DNA of 64,000 nt from Austropuccinia psidii. Its lineage: Eukaryota > Basidiomycota > Pucciniomycetes > Pucciniales > Sphaerophragmiaceae. A program made the translations under genes and the position numbers. The notes below the pieces were generated by a model, which worked only from the letters and a program-made list of their open reading frames with translations, ran no database searches and was not told where the DNA came from. The stretch lies in contig JALGQZ010000011.1 of NCBI GenBank assembly GCA_023105745.1, positions 20,300,975-20,364,974 of the forward strand. The letters are read 5' to 3'. This document shows, piece by piece, positions 21,017-32,470 of the stretch (within the stretch, counting starts at the first letter, position 1; the number at the start of each line of letters is the position of its first letter).

Positions 21017-23507
21017 TCAATTTATTTGGACCTTTAATATTATTAAAGTTCAAGGTTGAAACTAGTATTAAGTCCCCTACTTTGAATTCTGGGGTCTTAT
21101 GACTTTTATCCCCTTTCTGCTTAGCATATTCAAAGGCATCATTCATGCTTTGATTTGCATGGTGCCTCACTTTATCAAGCAAAAATTTAAAGCTTGAAGC
21201 AGTTGGATGAATATTAACTAGATCTCTCTTCAAAGTATCAACTGGAAGTTTGGGGTTCCATCCTTTTTCTAACATTGCAGGGGTCTTGCCTGTTGAAGCA
21301 TGGATGGAGGTCTTGTAGGCTAATTCCAATGCTGGTATAAGAGTACACCAATCGTGGGTAAAGCCATCAGAATCTTTAAACTCCAGGCCATAAGCACAAA
21401 ATCTTCTGATCATGTCCTCAAGGTTTTGAATCATTCTTTCTGCTAACCCATCTGTTTGTGGATGGTATGCTGTTGAGAATGATAATTTTGTACCCAAAAG
21501 CTTATGTAAATTAGTCCATAAGGCTGATGTAAATTTTGGGTCTCTGTCACTAATGATGTTTTTAAAGAGACCACTATGGGATATTACTCTATTCCAGATC
21601 AAAAGAGCTGTATCCATAGCTGTGTCATCTTTGTGACATGGTAAAAAGATTGGTGTTTTGCTATATCTGTCTACAATAACAAGACATGCATTGTAACTCT
21701 TATCACCTCCAGGTGGTAATGCAGTTACCCAATCCATGTGAACCACTTCCCATGGGGTACTTGGTTCTTGGATATGGATCATCAGACCAAATCTTTTACC
21801 AGTAGCTTTATTGGCTTTCTGGCATCTATCACAACTATGACAGTACTCAATGACATCTTTTCTCCAAGATGGCCACCAGGCACATGTCTTAATTCTTTCC
21901 ATTGTTCTGTCTTCAGACAGATGTCCAGAATAAATGTTATCATGGCATTCTAGTAGTATTGTGTTAATCAACATTCTACTACATAGGACCATGACACATG
22001 TGTGTTTGGATCTATGATATAGTATACCATCAAACAAATGGAATCTTCCGTTGTCATAAGATGTTTTCCAAAGATCATCCAGAGAATTAGCCAATGCTGC
22101 ATCTTTACAATCTTTGTCAAGTAGAGAAGTAAGAATATGACAATTCTTATCTTGCTTGTAGCTTTCCCTAACTTCTTCAAAGAATTCTGTTCCAACATCT
22201 GTGATATTAATTCCTTCAATTGGAATTTGAGGTTCTGCACTTGTAGGAACATATGCAGGATTATCAGGTGTATTTGGTAATGCCCATCTACTCGAGCCAT
22301 CAGCATTTTTATGAATATTTCCGGCTTTATGTACTATGGTCATATTGCCTCTATACTCCTGTATAGCAATCTGCCATCTTAACATGTGTCTGTTTGGAGT
22401 TTTCATGTTAAGAAGTGATTTGACTGCATTACAATCAGTAATTACTTCAAACACACTACCATCAAGATAGTAATGAAGTTTTTCCAGAGACCAAACAAGG
22501 CAAAGGCACTCCATTTGGCTAGCTCCATATCTGGCCTCAGTAGGTTTAATTTGTCTTGAAATGAAACAAATTGGACCTTCATAAGGCTTGTCATTGACAA
22601 TTTGAACTTGATGAAGAGCAGCTCCTAAACCATCACCACATGCATCAATATACAGCTTGAAAGGAAGTTTCCAATCTGGCATCAATAATAATGGTGCATT
22701 GGTCAAGGCATACTTGATTTTATCATATGTTTGAATTCTTTCCTGTTTCATTTCAAAAACAGTTTGTTGATCACAAATTCTGTATAATGATCTGGCATGG
22801 ATTTCAAAATCTTTAGGGTGTTGTCTGTAATAACTGGCAAACCCTAAGAAAGACATCATTTCTTTTTTGTTCTGGGGCATTTGTTTCAGTAAAACTGCAG
22901 CCACTTTGTTTTTATCAACACCAAGGCTTAGTCCTGAGACTACATGTCCTAGAGCTCCTAACTCACGAAACCCAAAATTACATTTTTTAAGAGAAATTTT
23001 CATGTTCACTTGTAGAATTTTCTTAAGTACTAATGAAAGTCTCTCTAAATGTAATTTCCAGGTCTCTGAACAAATGATAATGTCATCAATATAAATGATT
23101 AACCATCCCTCTGATAATTCATGTGGGAAGATAGTATTCATCATTCTTTGGTAATGAGAGGGTGCATTTTTAATACCAAAAGGCATCCTCAAATATTCAT
23201 AAATACCACAATGAGCAATTATTCTTAATAATTTCCTAGCATGAGGTGTCAAAACATTCTGGTGAAAGCCTTTGAGAGCATCCATAGAAGTGATGAATCT
23301 TGCTTTGGATAATTGAGTCAAAGTCTCATGAATTCTAGGGATTGGATACCTGTCTGGAATAGTATAGGTATTCAGTGCTCTAAAATCACCAACCATCCTT
23401 GACTTATCATTATGCCAAGTAATGATTACTGGAGTTGTGACTTCAACTTCCTCATTGTGTCCAACTTTTCTAAGAACTCCCAGTTTCATTAGTTCATTAA
23501 TATGATT
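20955..23507 (-). pseudogene. Fam1 reverse transcriptase, RNase H and integrase core
   Basis: The frame is open from the nonsense at 23508 to 20955. [42 protein letters not shown], and catalytic YIDD at 23082-23093. RNase [17 protein letters not shown] and [20 protein letters not shown]. Integrase: HHCC finger ([14 protein letters not shown] ... [11 protein letters not shown]), [24 protein letters not shown] and [12 protein letters not shown], giving the DD35E set. The last residues after KLKIPLQ are out of frame because of the 1-bp deletion near 21015. Apart from that, all catalytic residues I looked for are present. Confidence 0.9.
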
Positions 23508-24275
23508 TTATAATGCTTCTCTAGCCCTAGGGCTAGCTGGGTAAGCTGGTCTCCTTAATAGTGGCAGATAAGGCCTTTCCACATTAAGCATAATGTCCAC
23601 CTCATGGCCTTTTATAGCCCCAAGTGGTTCATTATCAGAAGCAAAGGCTTCTCTATATTGAAATAAAACTTCAATAAGTTCTTCCTTCATTTCTGGTGTT
23701 AATTCAGGGCTAATTTGTGCTTCACTTAGCTGATCTGACACAAATTTTTCTTTTTTAACATTCTTTACTTGTTGAATGACAGTAATTTCTTTTCTTTCTA
23801 GAGAAAAAGCAAATTTTTGCCTTTTGTTTTCCCCTATAGTGAAATACCTGTCCGTATGATTGTTAATATCAATACCATAGATATTGAGATAATCATTTCC
23901 AAGTATAAAGTGTTGTGAAGTACAATTGTTCATAACAACAAATTCAGCTTTCAATCTTATACTCCCTGCTGGATGAGGAAATATTATTGCTGCTTCAAAT
24001 ATACCCAAAGGGTGCATGTTCTGGCTAGCACTGCTGAATTTTACACCTTCAATTATCATCAACTTGTCTTGCCAATTGGTATAAATTTTGTCAAGATAAT
24101 CTTTTCCAACACAAGTGCAAAAAGCACCTGAGTCAAGATGTATCTTGGCTTCTGTGTTATTTATCACAATATTAGTGATACAAGATGACCCAGCTGTATA
24201 ACCTTTACCTCTAGCAGGTTTGGTTTTTTGCATTTTGGCATCTTGCACATGTATGAGTTCCATACATTCATCACT
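23508..24275 (-). pseudogene. Fam1 aspartic protease and linker to RT
   Basis: Same frame as pol and gag, bounded by nonsense codons at 24276-24278 and 23508-23510. The protease active site is LDSGAFCTCVG near 24126-24140, followed by the flap-side segment [18 protein letters not shown]. The linker to RT contains GHEVDIMLNVERPYLPLLRR and PAYPAS. The TAA at 23508 falls in the conserved segment just before [18 protein letters not shown]. This copy keeps the usual DSG, unlike the Fam2 copy. Confidence 0.85.
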
Positions 24276-26393
24276 TTACTGTGGTAAGTGAGTATGCACC
24301 TCAGTGACCTCAAAAGAAACATTAATATTTTCTATACCAAGTTGTTCTGATGCTTCTTCTTCTTCTGAAGGCTCAGAATCACTTTCATGTAAAGATACAT
24401 CAGTTTCTTTTGTTTCTTCCACTTTTTCAACATTTATCTCATTGACTCTTGTCTTTTTTGGACAAGTGTTTGCTAAATGAGATGTACTTCCACATTTATG
24501 ACATTTCAAAGGAGGTCTGTCATGTGGTTTATTTGGTTTTAAAATTGGTTTCCCACTAGTCTTGTTGTCTATTGGGGGTTTATACCAATTTCTTCCAATT
24601 TTTGTTCTAGTAGTGATATCCTCCATAGCATTGATATAATCTTCTGTAGAGCAAGGCTCAATACATCTGCTTCTTATAGCATGCTCAAGGTCACCACCAC
24701 ACTTTCTTAATATCCTTTTATGTACCATTGGTTCAGACATATCAGGATGAAGGGCAGTTAATCTGTCCTTCTGTTTAAGAAACCAAGTCATGGGCCTGTC
24801 CCTCTCAATATTAAAAATGGCTTCTTCAAAAGAATTTTCCATTCTAAATATCCAGGAATCATTTGCCCATTTGGAAATAACTTGTTCTTTCCACCAAGGC
24901 CAAGAATGTTTACCATGGTCTTGTCTCATTTTATGATACCATTTCTTTGCTGATTTGGTAAATAATGAGTGTAATCTGGCACTTATGTATTCATCTGGTA
25001 TGTTAAAGTCTTCTTTAAACATATCAATTGTTTTCATAAATTCCATATGATTATATTCTCCTTCACCACTGAAGGTTGGCCATTCCTCTAATCTTGGAAT
25101 GTCCTTATAATTGCAAGCAGTTTCCACGTCATGACTTGAAACTGTATGATGTAATTCATTATTCAAGTTAAGCACATTTCTGTCAAGAATTGGTGTGGAT
25201 TGCCTTGGCAATTCATGTTTTAGTGATATATTATTAATACTTGACTGAATGTCTTCTTTCAATTCAAGTCTTGATTTATCACTTTTTTCCAATTGTTCTT
25301 GAAAAAGAGCTGCATTGTGACCAGTTGAATTTTCCAAGTTCTGTACTTGTATTTTCAATTCTTTTAACTGTCCAGTTATAAAAGAAATTGAATGTTCATC
25401 TGGTTGATTGAGTAAGGTAACTTTAAACTCAAGCCTTTCACAAATTTGCGTCAAAGACAAAATAGTTGCCTTGTTAACATTTTCAAGGCCAATTATGGTC
25501 TTTTGTTGGTCTTTTACTTGTAGTATCTCATTACCCAGCTTTTGTTGGACGTGATCAAATGCTTTAAATTTTGCCATAATTTCTTTATTACAAGATTCAA
25601 AGTAAGTTACAAGTTTTACAAGATCTACTTCTTTGGAAAGGATTGGTTCAATCTTTCCTCCTCCTTGTTTTTGAATTCCATCAAAGTTCTTGCCATATTG
25701 AACACATTGTCCATGGCTGTCTTTTCCTTCTTTGGGATTCTGTAATTCTGAGGGTAAGGTTTGTTCCACTTGGGCTTTGCCTTTCACTTGCCCTTCTGAT
25801 TGGTCTTTGGGGCTTGCTTGGGCTTTTTTGGCACTTGTTGAGGCGGATTTTTGCTGGTGGATGCTTGAGGAGCTTCCACTGGGCTGTTGTCCTTGCCTTG
25901 AGCCAATTTCTTCTTCTGATCCTCTGACAACATGCTTTGGTTTTTCAACCAAGCTTTGATCTGTTGGACTTGTCCTTTGACAGACATTGGTGTCCAACCC
26001 AGCAGAAGATCTTCTGTCTTTTCTGGCCCCATGAATTTCTTCACCTGAAGATAAGAGTTAATGGTGCCTATCCAAAGACTTGGAAGGAGTTCCCACTCTT
26101 GTTGTTTTGACGCCAGGAACCAGTTTTTCCATTGGGATTGATAAATTTCCACAGCTGCCTGTTGGAAATGGTTCAGGTCTAACAGCAATAGCAGTTATGT
26201 CAGCTTCTGGACTCTCAATAAGAGGTTAAAAGGTGCTGGCTAACCTTTGGGAACTGGTGGAAGTTCTGGCATCCTCCATTTGTGCCTCTCCTCTGGGAGG
26301 ACATTCTTGCCTTTTGGATTTGTGGCTGGAATGACCTGGTCCAGATCCATTTGATTGGATGGAGTAATTACTTCCACTTCTAGTAGGAGTCAT
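24276..26393 (-). pseudogene. Fam1 gag with an internal nonsense codon
   Basis: The start is ATG 26393, whose product begins MTPTRSGSNYS, like Fam2 gag. After 55 codons there is a TAA at 26226-26228; the same frame then stays open to TAA 24276-24278. Order: basic N-terminus, low-complexity part overlapping the +1-frame ORF, coiled-coil region (QEQLEKSDKSRLELKEDIQS), capsid-like region (FSGEGEYNHMEFMKTIDMF; KSAKKWYHKMRQDHGKHSWP), zinc knuckle CHKCGSTSHLANTC near 24456-24503, and an acidic tail (DSEPSEEEEASE). The downstream protease frame is the same, so gag and pol were one polyprotein. Confidence 0.85.
25625..26188 (-). pseudogene. +1-frame ORF overlapping gag (Fam1 copy, broken)
   Basis: The frame begins after an in-frame stop, lacks an ATG (it opens with TTG at 26188), and has one internal TGA at 25784-25786 that replaces a glycine codon of the Fam3 copy. 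Reading across that stop, the protein keeps every block of the Fam3 version: EIYQSQWKNWFLASKQQEWE, SLWIGTINSYLQVKKFMG, LLLGWTPM, a lysine-rich linker, PYPQNYRIPK and FNMARTLMEF, ending FPKK where Fam3 ends FPRK. The offset from gag is +1, as elsewhere. Confidence 0.55.
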
Positions 26394-27089
26394 TTCATGT
26401 CAATTTTAATAAAAAATAGAGTAAAATTGAATTGAATTCACCTGCAGGACCTTTAAAGGGCTCTTTGGTTATTAAACCCCTTGGTGCCGGACTGGTTTGA
26501 ATTTCAATACTGGACTCTGGGCTTCAGAGTCTGAAGAATTTTCTCTGATGGAAGACACTAGAGAAAATTAAAAATATAAGTTATTTTATCAAATAATGAA
26601 AATAACTTATAAACTCAACTTATTAAATAAAGTTGTTTTAATGTAATTTTATGGCAAATTACGTCAAAAAATAAAGAAAAATGTCTAAGATAAAAGAAAA
26701 ATGTTTTTAGTAAAGATTTTTATTTTTTAAATATTTTTTTATTTGATTTATTATTTTCTTTAAAGAAATAATAATTATGCAATTGACAAGTTAATTAATC
26801 AAAATTGTATTATTATTCACTTTATACTAGAATAACTCAAAGAATAAATTTCAAGTCTGTGATGTGAAAAAGCCACTAGTTAGACAAAAGAAATTTATTC
26901 CAAGTCACTCAATATTATATTGTTTCAAACAATATTCTTAAGAAAAAATAACTTTATTAATATTATAAAGATTATTTATAAGGGATAAGTCCCAAAAAAG
27001 CCAATATTAAGACAAATATGGCAATTTTACGTCAAAAAACAGTAAAATAAGGTCTAGAATATGATTTATGTCCCAAAAATTGGTTTAAA

Positions 27090-27107
27090 ATCACGGCCAG
27101 GCCCCCA
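27090..27107 (-). other. Primer-binding site of the Fam1 element
   Basis: TGGGGGCCTGGCCGTGAT on the minus strand begins two bases inside the 5' LTR. It is identical over its first 16 bases to the Fam3 site. Confidence 0.75.
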
Positions 27108-30100
27108 AATGTAAGGTTTGTCTATGAAACTCTTGATAATAGTAACAATATCAAGAGTACTATGACTGTCCTCAGTAGAAAAATATAATATAATAAAATA
27201 TTACAACCACAAATTTAAATATAATTATTAAAAATAATTATATATAAAAAAATAATATAATAATAAAAAAAAATAATAATTATAATAAATTATAATTATT
27301 CTATTATTGTTATAGTCACTGACAGTTATAACAATAAGAAGTGTAAAGCTCTTAATGAGACAATTACAAGTGGAAAATATAAATATTTAACCACTTATAA
27401 ATAACATAAATATTATTTATAAAAGAATTAAAACACACACTGTGCAGAAATAATTCTTATAGAGAAAATTCTATTTATAAAAAACTAATACTAGACAAAA
27501 AAATATAGAATTTTTAGAGAAAACTTACTTATAAGATTTATTTAATATAATAAGTCAAACAACAACAGTTATAATATTAAATAATAATTATAAGTTAAAA
27601 AAACGTCAAAAATCAATAAATTTAAAGATAAAACAACTTTTTATAATATAAATTATGATTAAAGAGTTTTTTAGAGGAATTTGTGGATTTTAAAAGATAT
27701 TTAAGAAGATAATTTTATATAATAAAAAATATTATTGGTGATTACAACAATAATCTGAATTCTATTACTTCAATTCTTTAATTTTAATAAATAAAGAATA
27801 AAAATAACTTAAGAATTACTTTTAGTAATAAGATTTTATATTTAGAAAACTTTACCTGTTTAAATGTCTAATATGATTGGATTGATGATGAATGATGGAC
27901 AAAAACAGTGATGAAAAGACTCTTTTTATGTCTTCAGAGCAGCTCTCATGATTCATAATGGATGTAGAGGGCGTGCTCAGGTCAAAACTGAAAAACCATT
28001 CTTAAAAATAAAGTTCTTAACTTAAGGCAACTTATTTTTACTTCTAATTTAAAGTTACCAGTGTTATTCTTAACTCCATGTAACTTTAATCCTCATTTAA
28101 ACTAATTATTTTAAGTTTTTAATATAAATAAGCTTATTTATATTAAAGTTCATCACATGAAAAACTTAAAAATAGAGGTTCAAGTAGAAATCTCTTAAAC
28201 TCAATTTTTAATTAATTTTTAAAGAAATCATAAATTTCTTTGAGTTTAATTAAAAGAGTAAATTTCCAGCCTAATTACCCAGGAAATTGATTTATAAAAG
28301 ATACTTAAAATTTCATTTATATATTGATAATATTAAATTCTAAGTTGTGTGAAATTTTCAAGCAAATCCATTAAGAATTGGATTTTTAATGAATTTTTGA
28401 AGTTATTGCTATTTTTCCACGTAAAATAGCAAAACACACTAAACCTTAAGTTTTGATAAGGTTTTAATGCTTGAAACTTTAAATTTTTAAGCTTATTTAA
28501 CTTTTTTAAGCTTAATTAAGCTCTGACAGTTCTTAAAACCTTGATTTCAAGCCTGCATATTGGGATTTACCCTTTGGCAGCTTGAAATTCCTGTCCAAAT
28601 TGGGACAAAACCAGTTTAAACCTTAAGGTTGGATCAAAGTCTAATCTTAAAGTTTAAATAAGGTTGAAAATCCACCAATATAGGTGGACAACCTTAATTG
28701 AATCCTTGCAGATCCAAAAAGTTGGGTACCCCAGCTCTATTTGGTCTTTTTCCACCAGGGAAATTTTCATGTGACTGGTTAGCCAGTAATTTAATGTGTC
28801 CTGTCTGTGACTTTAAAATATCTCTTAATGTGAAATTAATATAACCAAGATATAATTATACAATTACCTAAGAAAAGCCCAAATATTACCTGCATGAACT
28901 TCAGTATTAGATTTTTCTTTCACAGCTGGATTAACTCAATATATGATTAAAAGAACCTTTCATAATTTAACAATAATATTTGCAAAGAAAATTACATGGA
29001 GCAGACGTGGGTTATTTCACTATTTTGAGCAGCATCCTTTTCTCCTCAAGCACCTATTATTCAGAATTTACCCCCCTTTAAAATGTTTGAGATATCAATA
29101 AATATTGTATAATTTGTGTTTATAGAGTCAAAAAGAAAGAAATTTTCACTTTCCCTTTGAATATTCATATTCATTTTAATGAGCTATTTTATCACTTAAT
29201 GGTATTCCAAATTAGGCTATGACCTCAGTAATTCTCTGTGAGCTATGTGATATGGGAAGAATATCTTTCAATTAAGGGAGGGAAAAAATGGGAATTTGAT
29301 CAATTAACAATTAATATCTATTGTTTAAGAGCACAATTTATTGCAGAAAAAAAGGTCATCATGTCTTGATATGAGCCCTAAATGTTCCATTGAGAGCACA
29401 GAATAAAAATTGATAAATATCCAAATAACAGAAATAATGAAATTTTTTCAGGAACAAATATCAAGAAGGCTCAGCCATACCCATATATTCTAAATTCAAA
29501 CATTTTCATCATTTTAGCTTGTTATACACTTCCCTCTGAAACAGAACACACCACCAACACTTTCTGAAAGAAGCTCTGTGGACAAGAATTAATAGTTTTC
29601 TGACAGATAAGCAATGGAAATCCTTGGAGGTTTTAAAGAGTATTTGATAAGATACACCTTTCATATGCAGAAATCATCATAATTATAAAAAAAATGCTTA
29701 AATTTCATCTTTCAGGTGAAGAAAAGCTTCTTCATTGTATTGAAATTTCCAAAAATTCAGAACATATGTTTGGTAAAAGAATTTTTTCTACATTAGTATT
29801 TTCAATATACAAACACTTGTGTCCGCAGTAATATGTTTTGGTGGATTTTGTTTTTATGAAACTGTTTTTGGTTTTTGGTTCAAATTTTACATAATCTACC
29901 TCAAAATTCAATTATTTTTGAATAATATCAAAAATTTAGTAGTAATCCAAAGATGTTCAACCAAAAAATGTAAATTTAAGCTTAAAGATGAGAAATTTGG
30001 GAGTTATTTTTTATTAGAAATTAATCTTCACAAGTATTTTGGCTACTCCATAAATATAACATTACTTTCATTCTTTGTCAAACTTTATATTATATATGAA

Positions 30101-30849
30101 GTATGCCACTAGAACTTAAAGTTTTGCATTCTAATTACTGGGAAAAAATGAAACCATTAAGTTTATTCCCTCCTATAAGGTTTATATTGAACCCCACTTT
30201 TTTCAAAAGGAATATGTGGGCTACGAGTTTTATTTAGGCAGGAAAAAGTGAAAGGTTACTCAGATGCTATAGAGTGGTGTGCACATGAATTATATTTTCT
30301 GCTTGAAAGTACATCTTTAATTATAATTTCTGTTGCCCCACTCACTAAACACTACTACTAATGATAAATTTCAGACCATTAACCATTACAAAATTGGAAA
30401 ATGTGAGTGTTCTTGCATAGTTAATATTCCAAAAAATATCAAATGACAGCTGAGGTTCTCCATCAGTTTCTTTCTTTTCCTCTAATGATGAACCTCCCTC
30501 CAAAGATGATTAAAATTATTTCACAATTATGCTCAAATACATGGAATCACTCAGCTTGTTTCCATTGGCTTGCAGGGATAGATAATCAAAATAATATCTT
30601 CCTATAATAAAAGGTTTGGGGGTTGGTTTATATCACCTGGTGCAGACAGCCCCCACAAGGTAGCTCTAAAATCCAGAGGTAATTCATATATGGTATTGTA
30701 AACAACCCCCCACAACCAGCTTCAAATGGCTGGGGGTGGTTTGATCACACTAGTGTAAAAAGCCTTATGACACCATCTCCAAGACTGTGGATTTGGTTAC
30801 AAAAAGGTTGTGTGAAAAAAATCCTAAAACCAAATAGAAATTGGAGGGG

Positions 30850-31255
30850 TGCTGTTTCCAACAACCCCCCAAAGCCAGACGTAAAAGGCCATGAGGTTGT
30901 TTGCATCAGCTAGCTCAAACAGCCCCCTCAAAACAGTGGCAAATGTACGGGGTTGCTTGCATTAGCTAGTGAAAACAACCCCCCAAAACTGGCTGCAAAA
31001 AGGTGGGGGATTGTTTGCATCAGCTTCTGCAAACAACCCCCCAAAACAAGCAGTAAAAGGCCGCGGGGTTGTTCACATCAGCTAGCGCGAACAATCCCCC
31101 AAAACAATCAGTAAAAGGCCGGGGGGTTGTTCGCATCAGCTGGCACGAACAACCCCCCGAAACAAGCAGTAAAAGGCCGGGGGGTTGTTCGCATCAGCTA
31201 GCGCGAACAACCCCCCGAAACTGGCTGTAAAACACCAGGGGGTTGTGAACACCAG
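30850..31255. repeat. 58-bp GC-rich minisatellite of hairpin units
   Basis: Successive units start at about 30915, 30971, 31030, 31088, 31146 and 31204, so the period is 56-59 bp and settles at exactly 58. Each unit has complementary arms such as GCGAACAACCCCCC and GGGGGGTTGTTCGC around a short AAGCAGTAAAAGG-type loop. Degenerate units extend left to about 30620. The array is rich in G-runs and CpG, in contrast with the AT-rich surroundings. Confidence 0.85.
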
Positions 31256-31324
31256 CCTCTGCAGTGTTAGGATATTGCAGGTGGGCCCTGGCGGCACCAG
31301 TAAAGCAAAACACTGAGGCATAAT

Positions 31325-31441
31325 GGGTGGTTTCTCTCTACAATAGGAGTGCCTCATTGCCTGCCACATGGGTGATTTGAACCCGTGGCAAAGTGAGAAA
31401 GTAGTTCAGATGCAAGGCTTACCAGCTAAGAGAGGAACAAT
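31325..31441 (-). other. tRNA-like segment (possible Pol III promoter or SINE head)
   Basis: The minus strand carries TTAGCTGGTAAGCC, resembling an A box and D arm, and about 33 nt later GGGTTCAAATCACCC, close to the B-box consensus. The acceptor and anticodon stems do not form convincingly, so it is not a functional tRNA. It may be a tRNA-derived SINE remnant. Confidence 0.35.
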
Positions 31442-31469
31442 TGGATGTTGCAAGTTCATCCACAATTTT

Positions 31470-32470
31470 GTATTAGTTTTTTTCAAATAAACTATTTTTG
31501 TACTAGTTTTTTTCAAAAAAACTATTGTTGTACTAGTTTTTTTCAAATAAACTATTTTTGTACTAGTTTTTTTCAAATAAACTATTTTTGTACTAGTTTT
31601 TTTCAAAAAACTATTTTTGCACCAGTTTTTCTTCAAAAAAATATTTCTGTACTAGTTTTTAGCAAAAAATCTTTTTTGCACTTGTATTCTTGAAAAAACC
31701 ATTGTATTATTTTTTTAGAAACACTGCTTTTTTGATTAGTTTTTTCCAATTGATTGTTTGTTTACTAGTATTTTCAAAAAAGTGTCTTTCTACTACCTTA
31801 TACTATTCTTCCAAGGGTCTTTTAAAAAAACTATTTTCAAATAGTTTTGCAAAAACAAAGTTTAACTAATTTTTTTATAAATGACTTTTTTGAAAGAAGG
31901 TAGTTTTGTCGAAAAAGAACAACTTTTTCAATATTACCCTTTCCTTTGTCAAAGAAACCAGCTAAATTTCCAACATAAAAACACCTTTTTGTAATTTTAG
32001 AAGCAAAATTGATTTTTCTAGGAAAGCTTTCCCAAGTAACTTGTTATTTTGAAAATACTGTTTTTTCCTCAAAAATATAGATTTCTTTCAAAAAAAACTT
32101 TTTTCAAAAAACTAAGAATTCCAAAAGAACTATTTTTTCAACAAGAAAATATCTTTCTGTTGAAAGTTGTTATTTCTTTTTGAATAGAACTACATTTTTC
32201 AGAAAATCTATTCTTTTTTTCAAAAAAAACTGTGACCTCGCAAAAGACTCTTTCAAAGAGTATTTTTTTGAAAAAGACCTACTTTCTCTCAAAACCTGTA
32301 ATTTTTTTCAAACTGAATCATTTGATTTAAAACTCCAACTTTGAAACAAGAAAGCTTTTTTTGCAAAAAACCCCATGGAATTCAACTTAAGAAAACAAGA
32401 TTTTTGTAGAAAAGAAAAAATATTTTTCCATCAAAAATAATTTTGAAAAATGATTCTCATCATTACCCAA
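31470..32470. repeat. 30-bp AT-rich minisatellite, clean then decaying
   Basis: Units such as TACTAGTTTTTTTCAAATAA followed by ACTATTTTTG repeat with a 30-bp period at 31501, 31531 and 31561, then 29 bp. To the right the motif (TTTTTCAAAAA, AACTATTTTT) becomes progressively scrambled to about 32470. Both strands show open frames of repeated peptides, which are artefacts of the repeat. Confidence 0.8.

Noticed and set aside
25986..25997. An independent gag start at 25997 in the Fam1 element
   Set aside because: The codon is TTG, and the same frame is open back to the nonsense at 26226; the real start by homology is ATG 26393.
29819..30112. A 97-codon open frame in the TIR element as a transposase
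   Set aside because: It is short, AT-driven in composition, and has no DDE or other recognisable motif.
30850..31255. A CRISPR-like repeat array
   Set aside because: Units are contiguous tandem copies without unique spacers, and the genome is eukaryotic.
31325..31441. A functional tRNA gene
   Set aside because: B-box-like sequence is present, but acceptor and anticodon stems do not pair.
31406..31693. Open frames encoding repeated FFQINYFCTS-type or KKTSTKIVYL-type peptides on opposite strands
   Set aside because: Both are translations of the 30-bp minisatellite; repeats with a period divisible by three stay open by construction.
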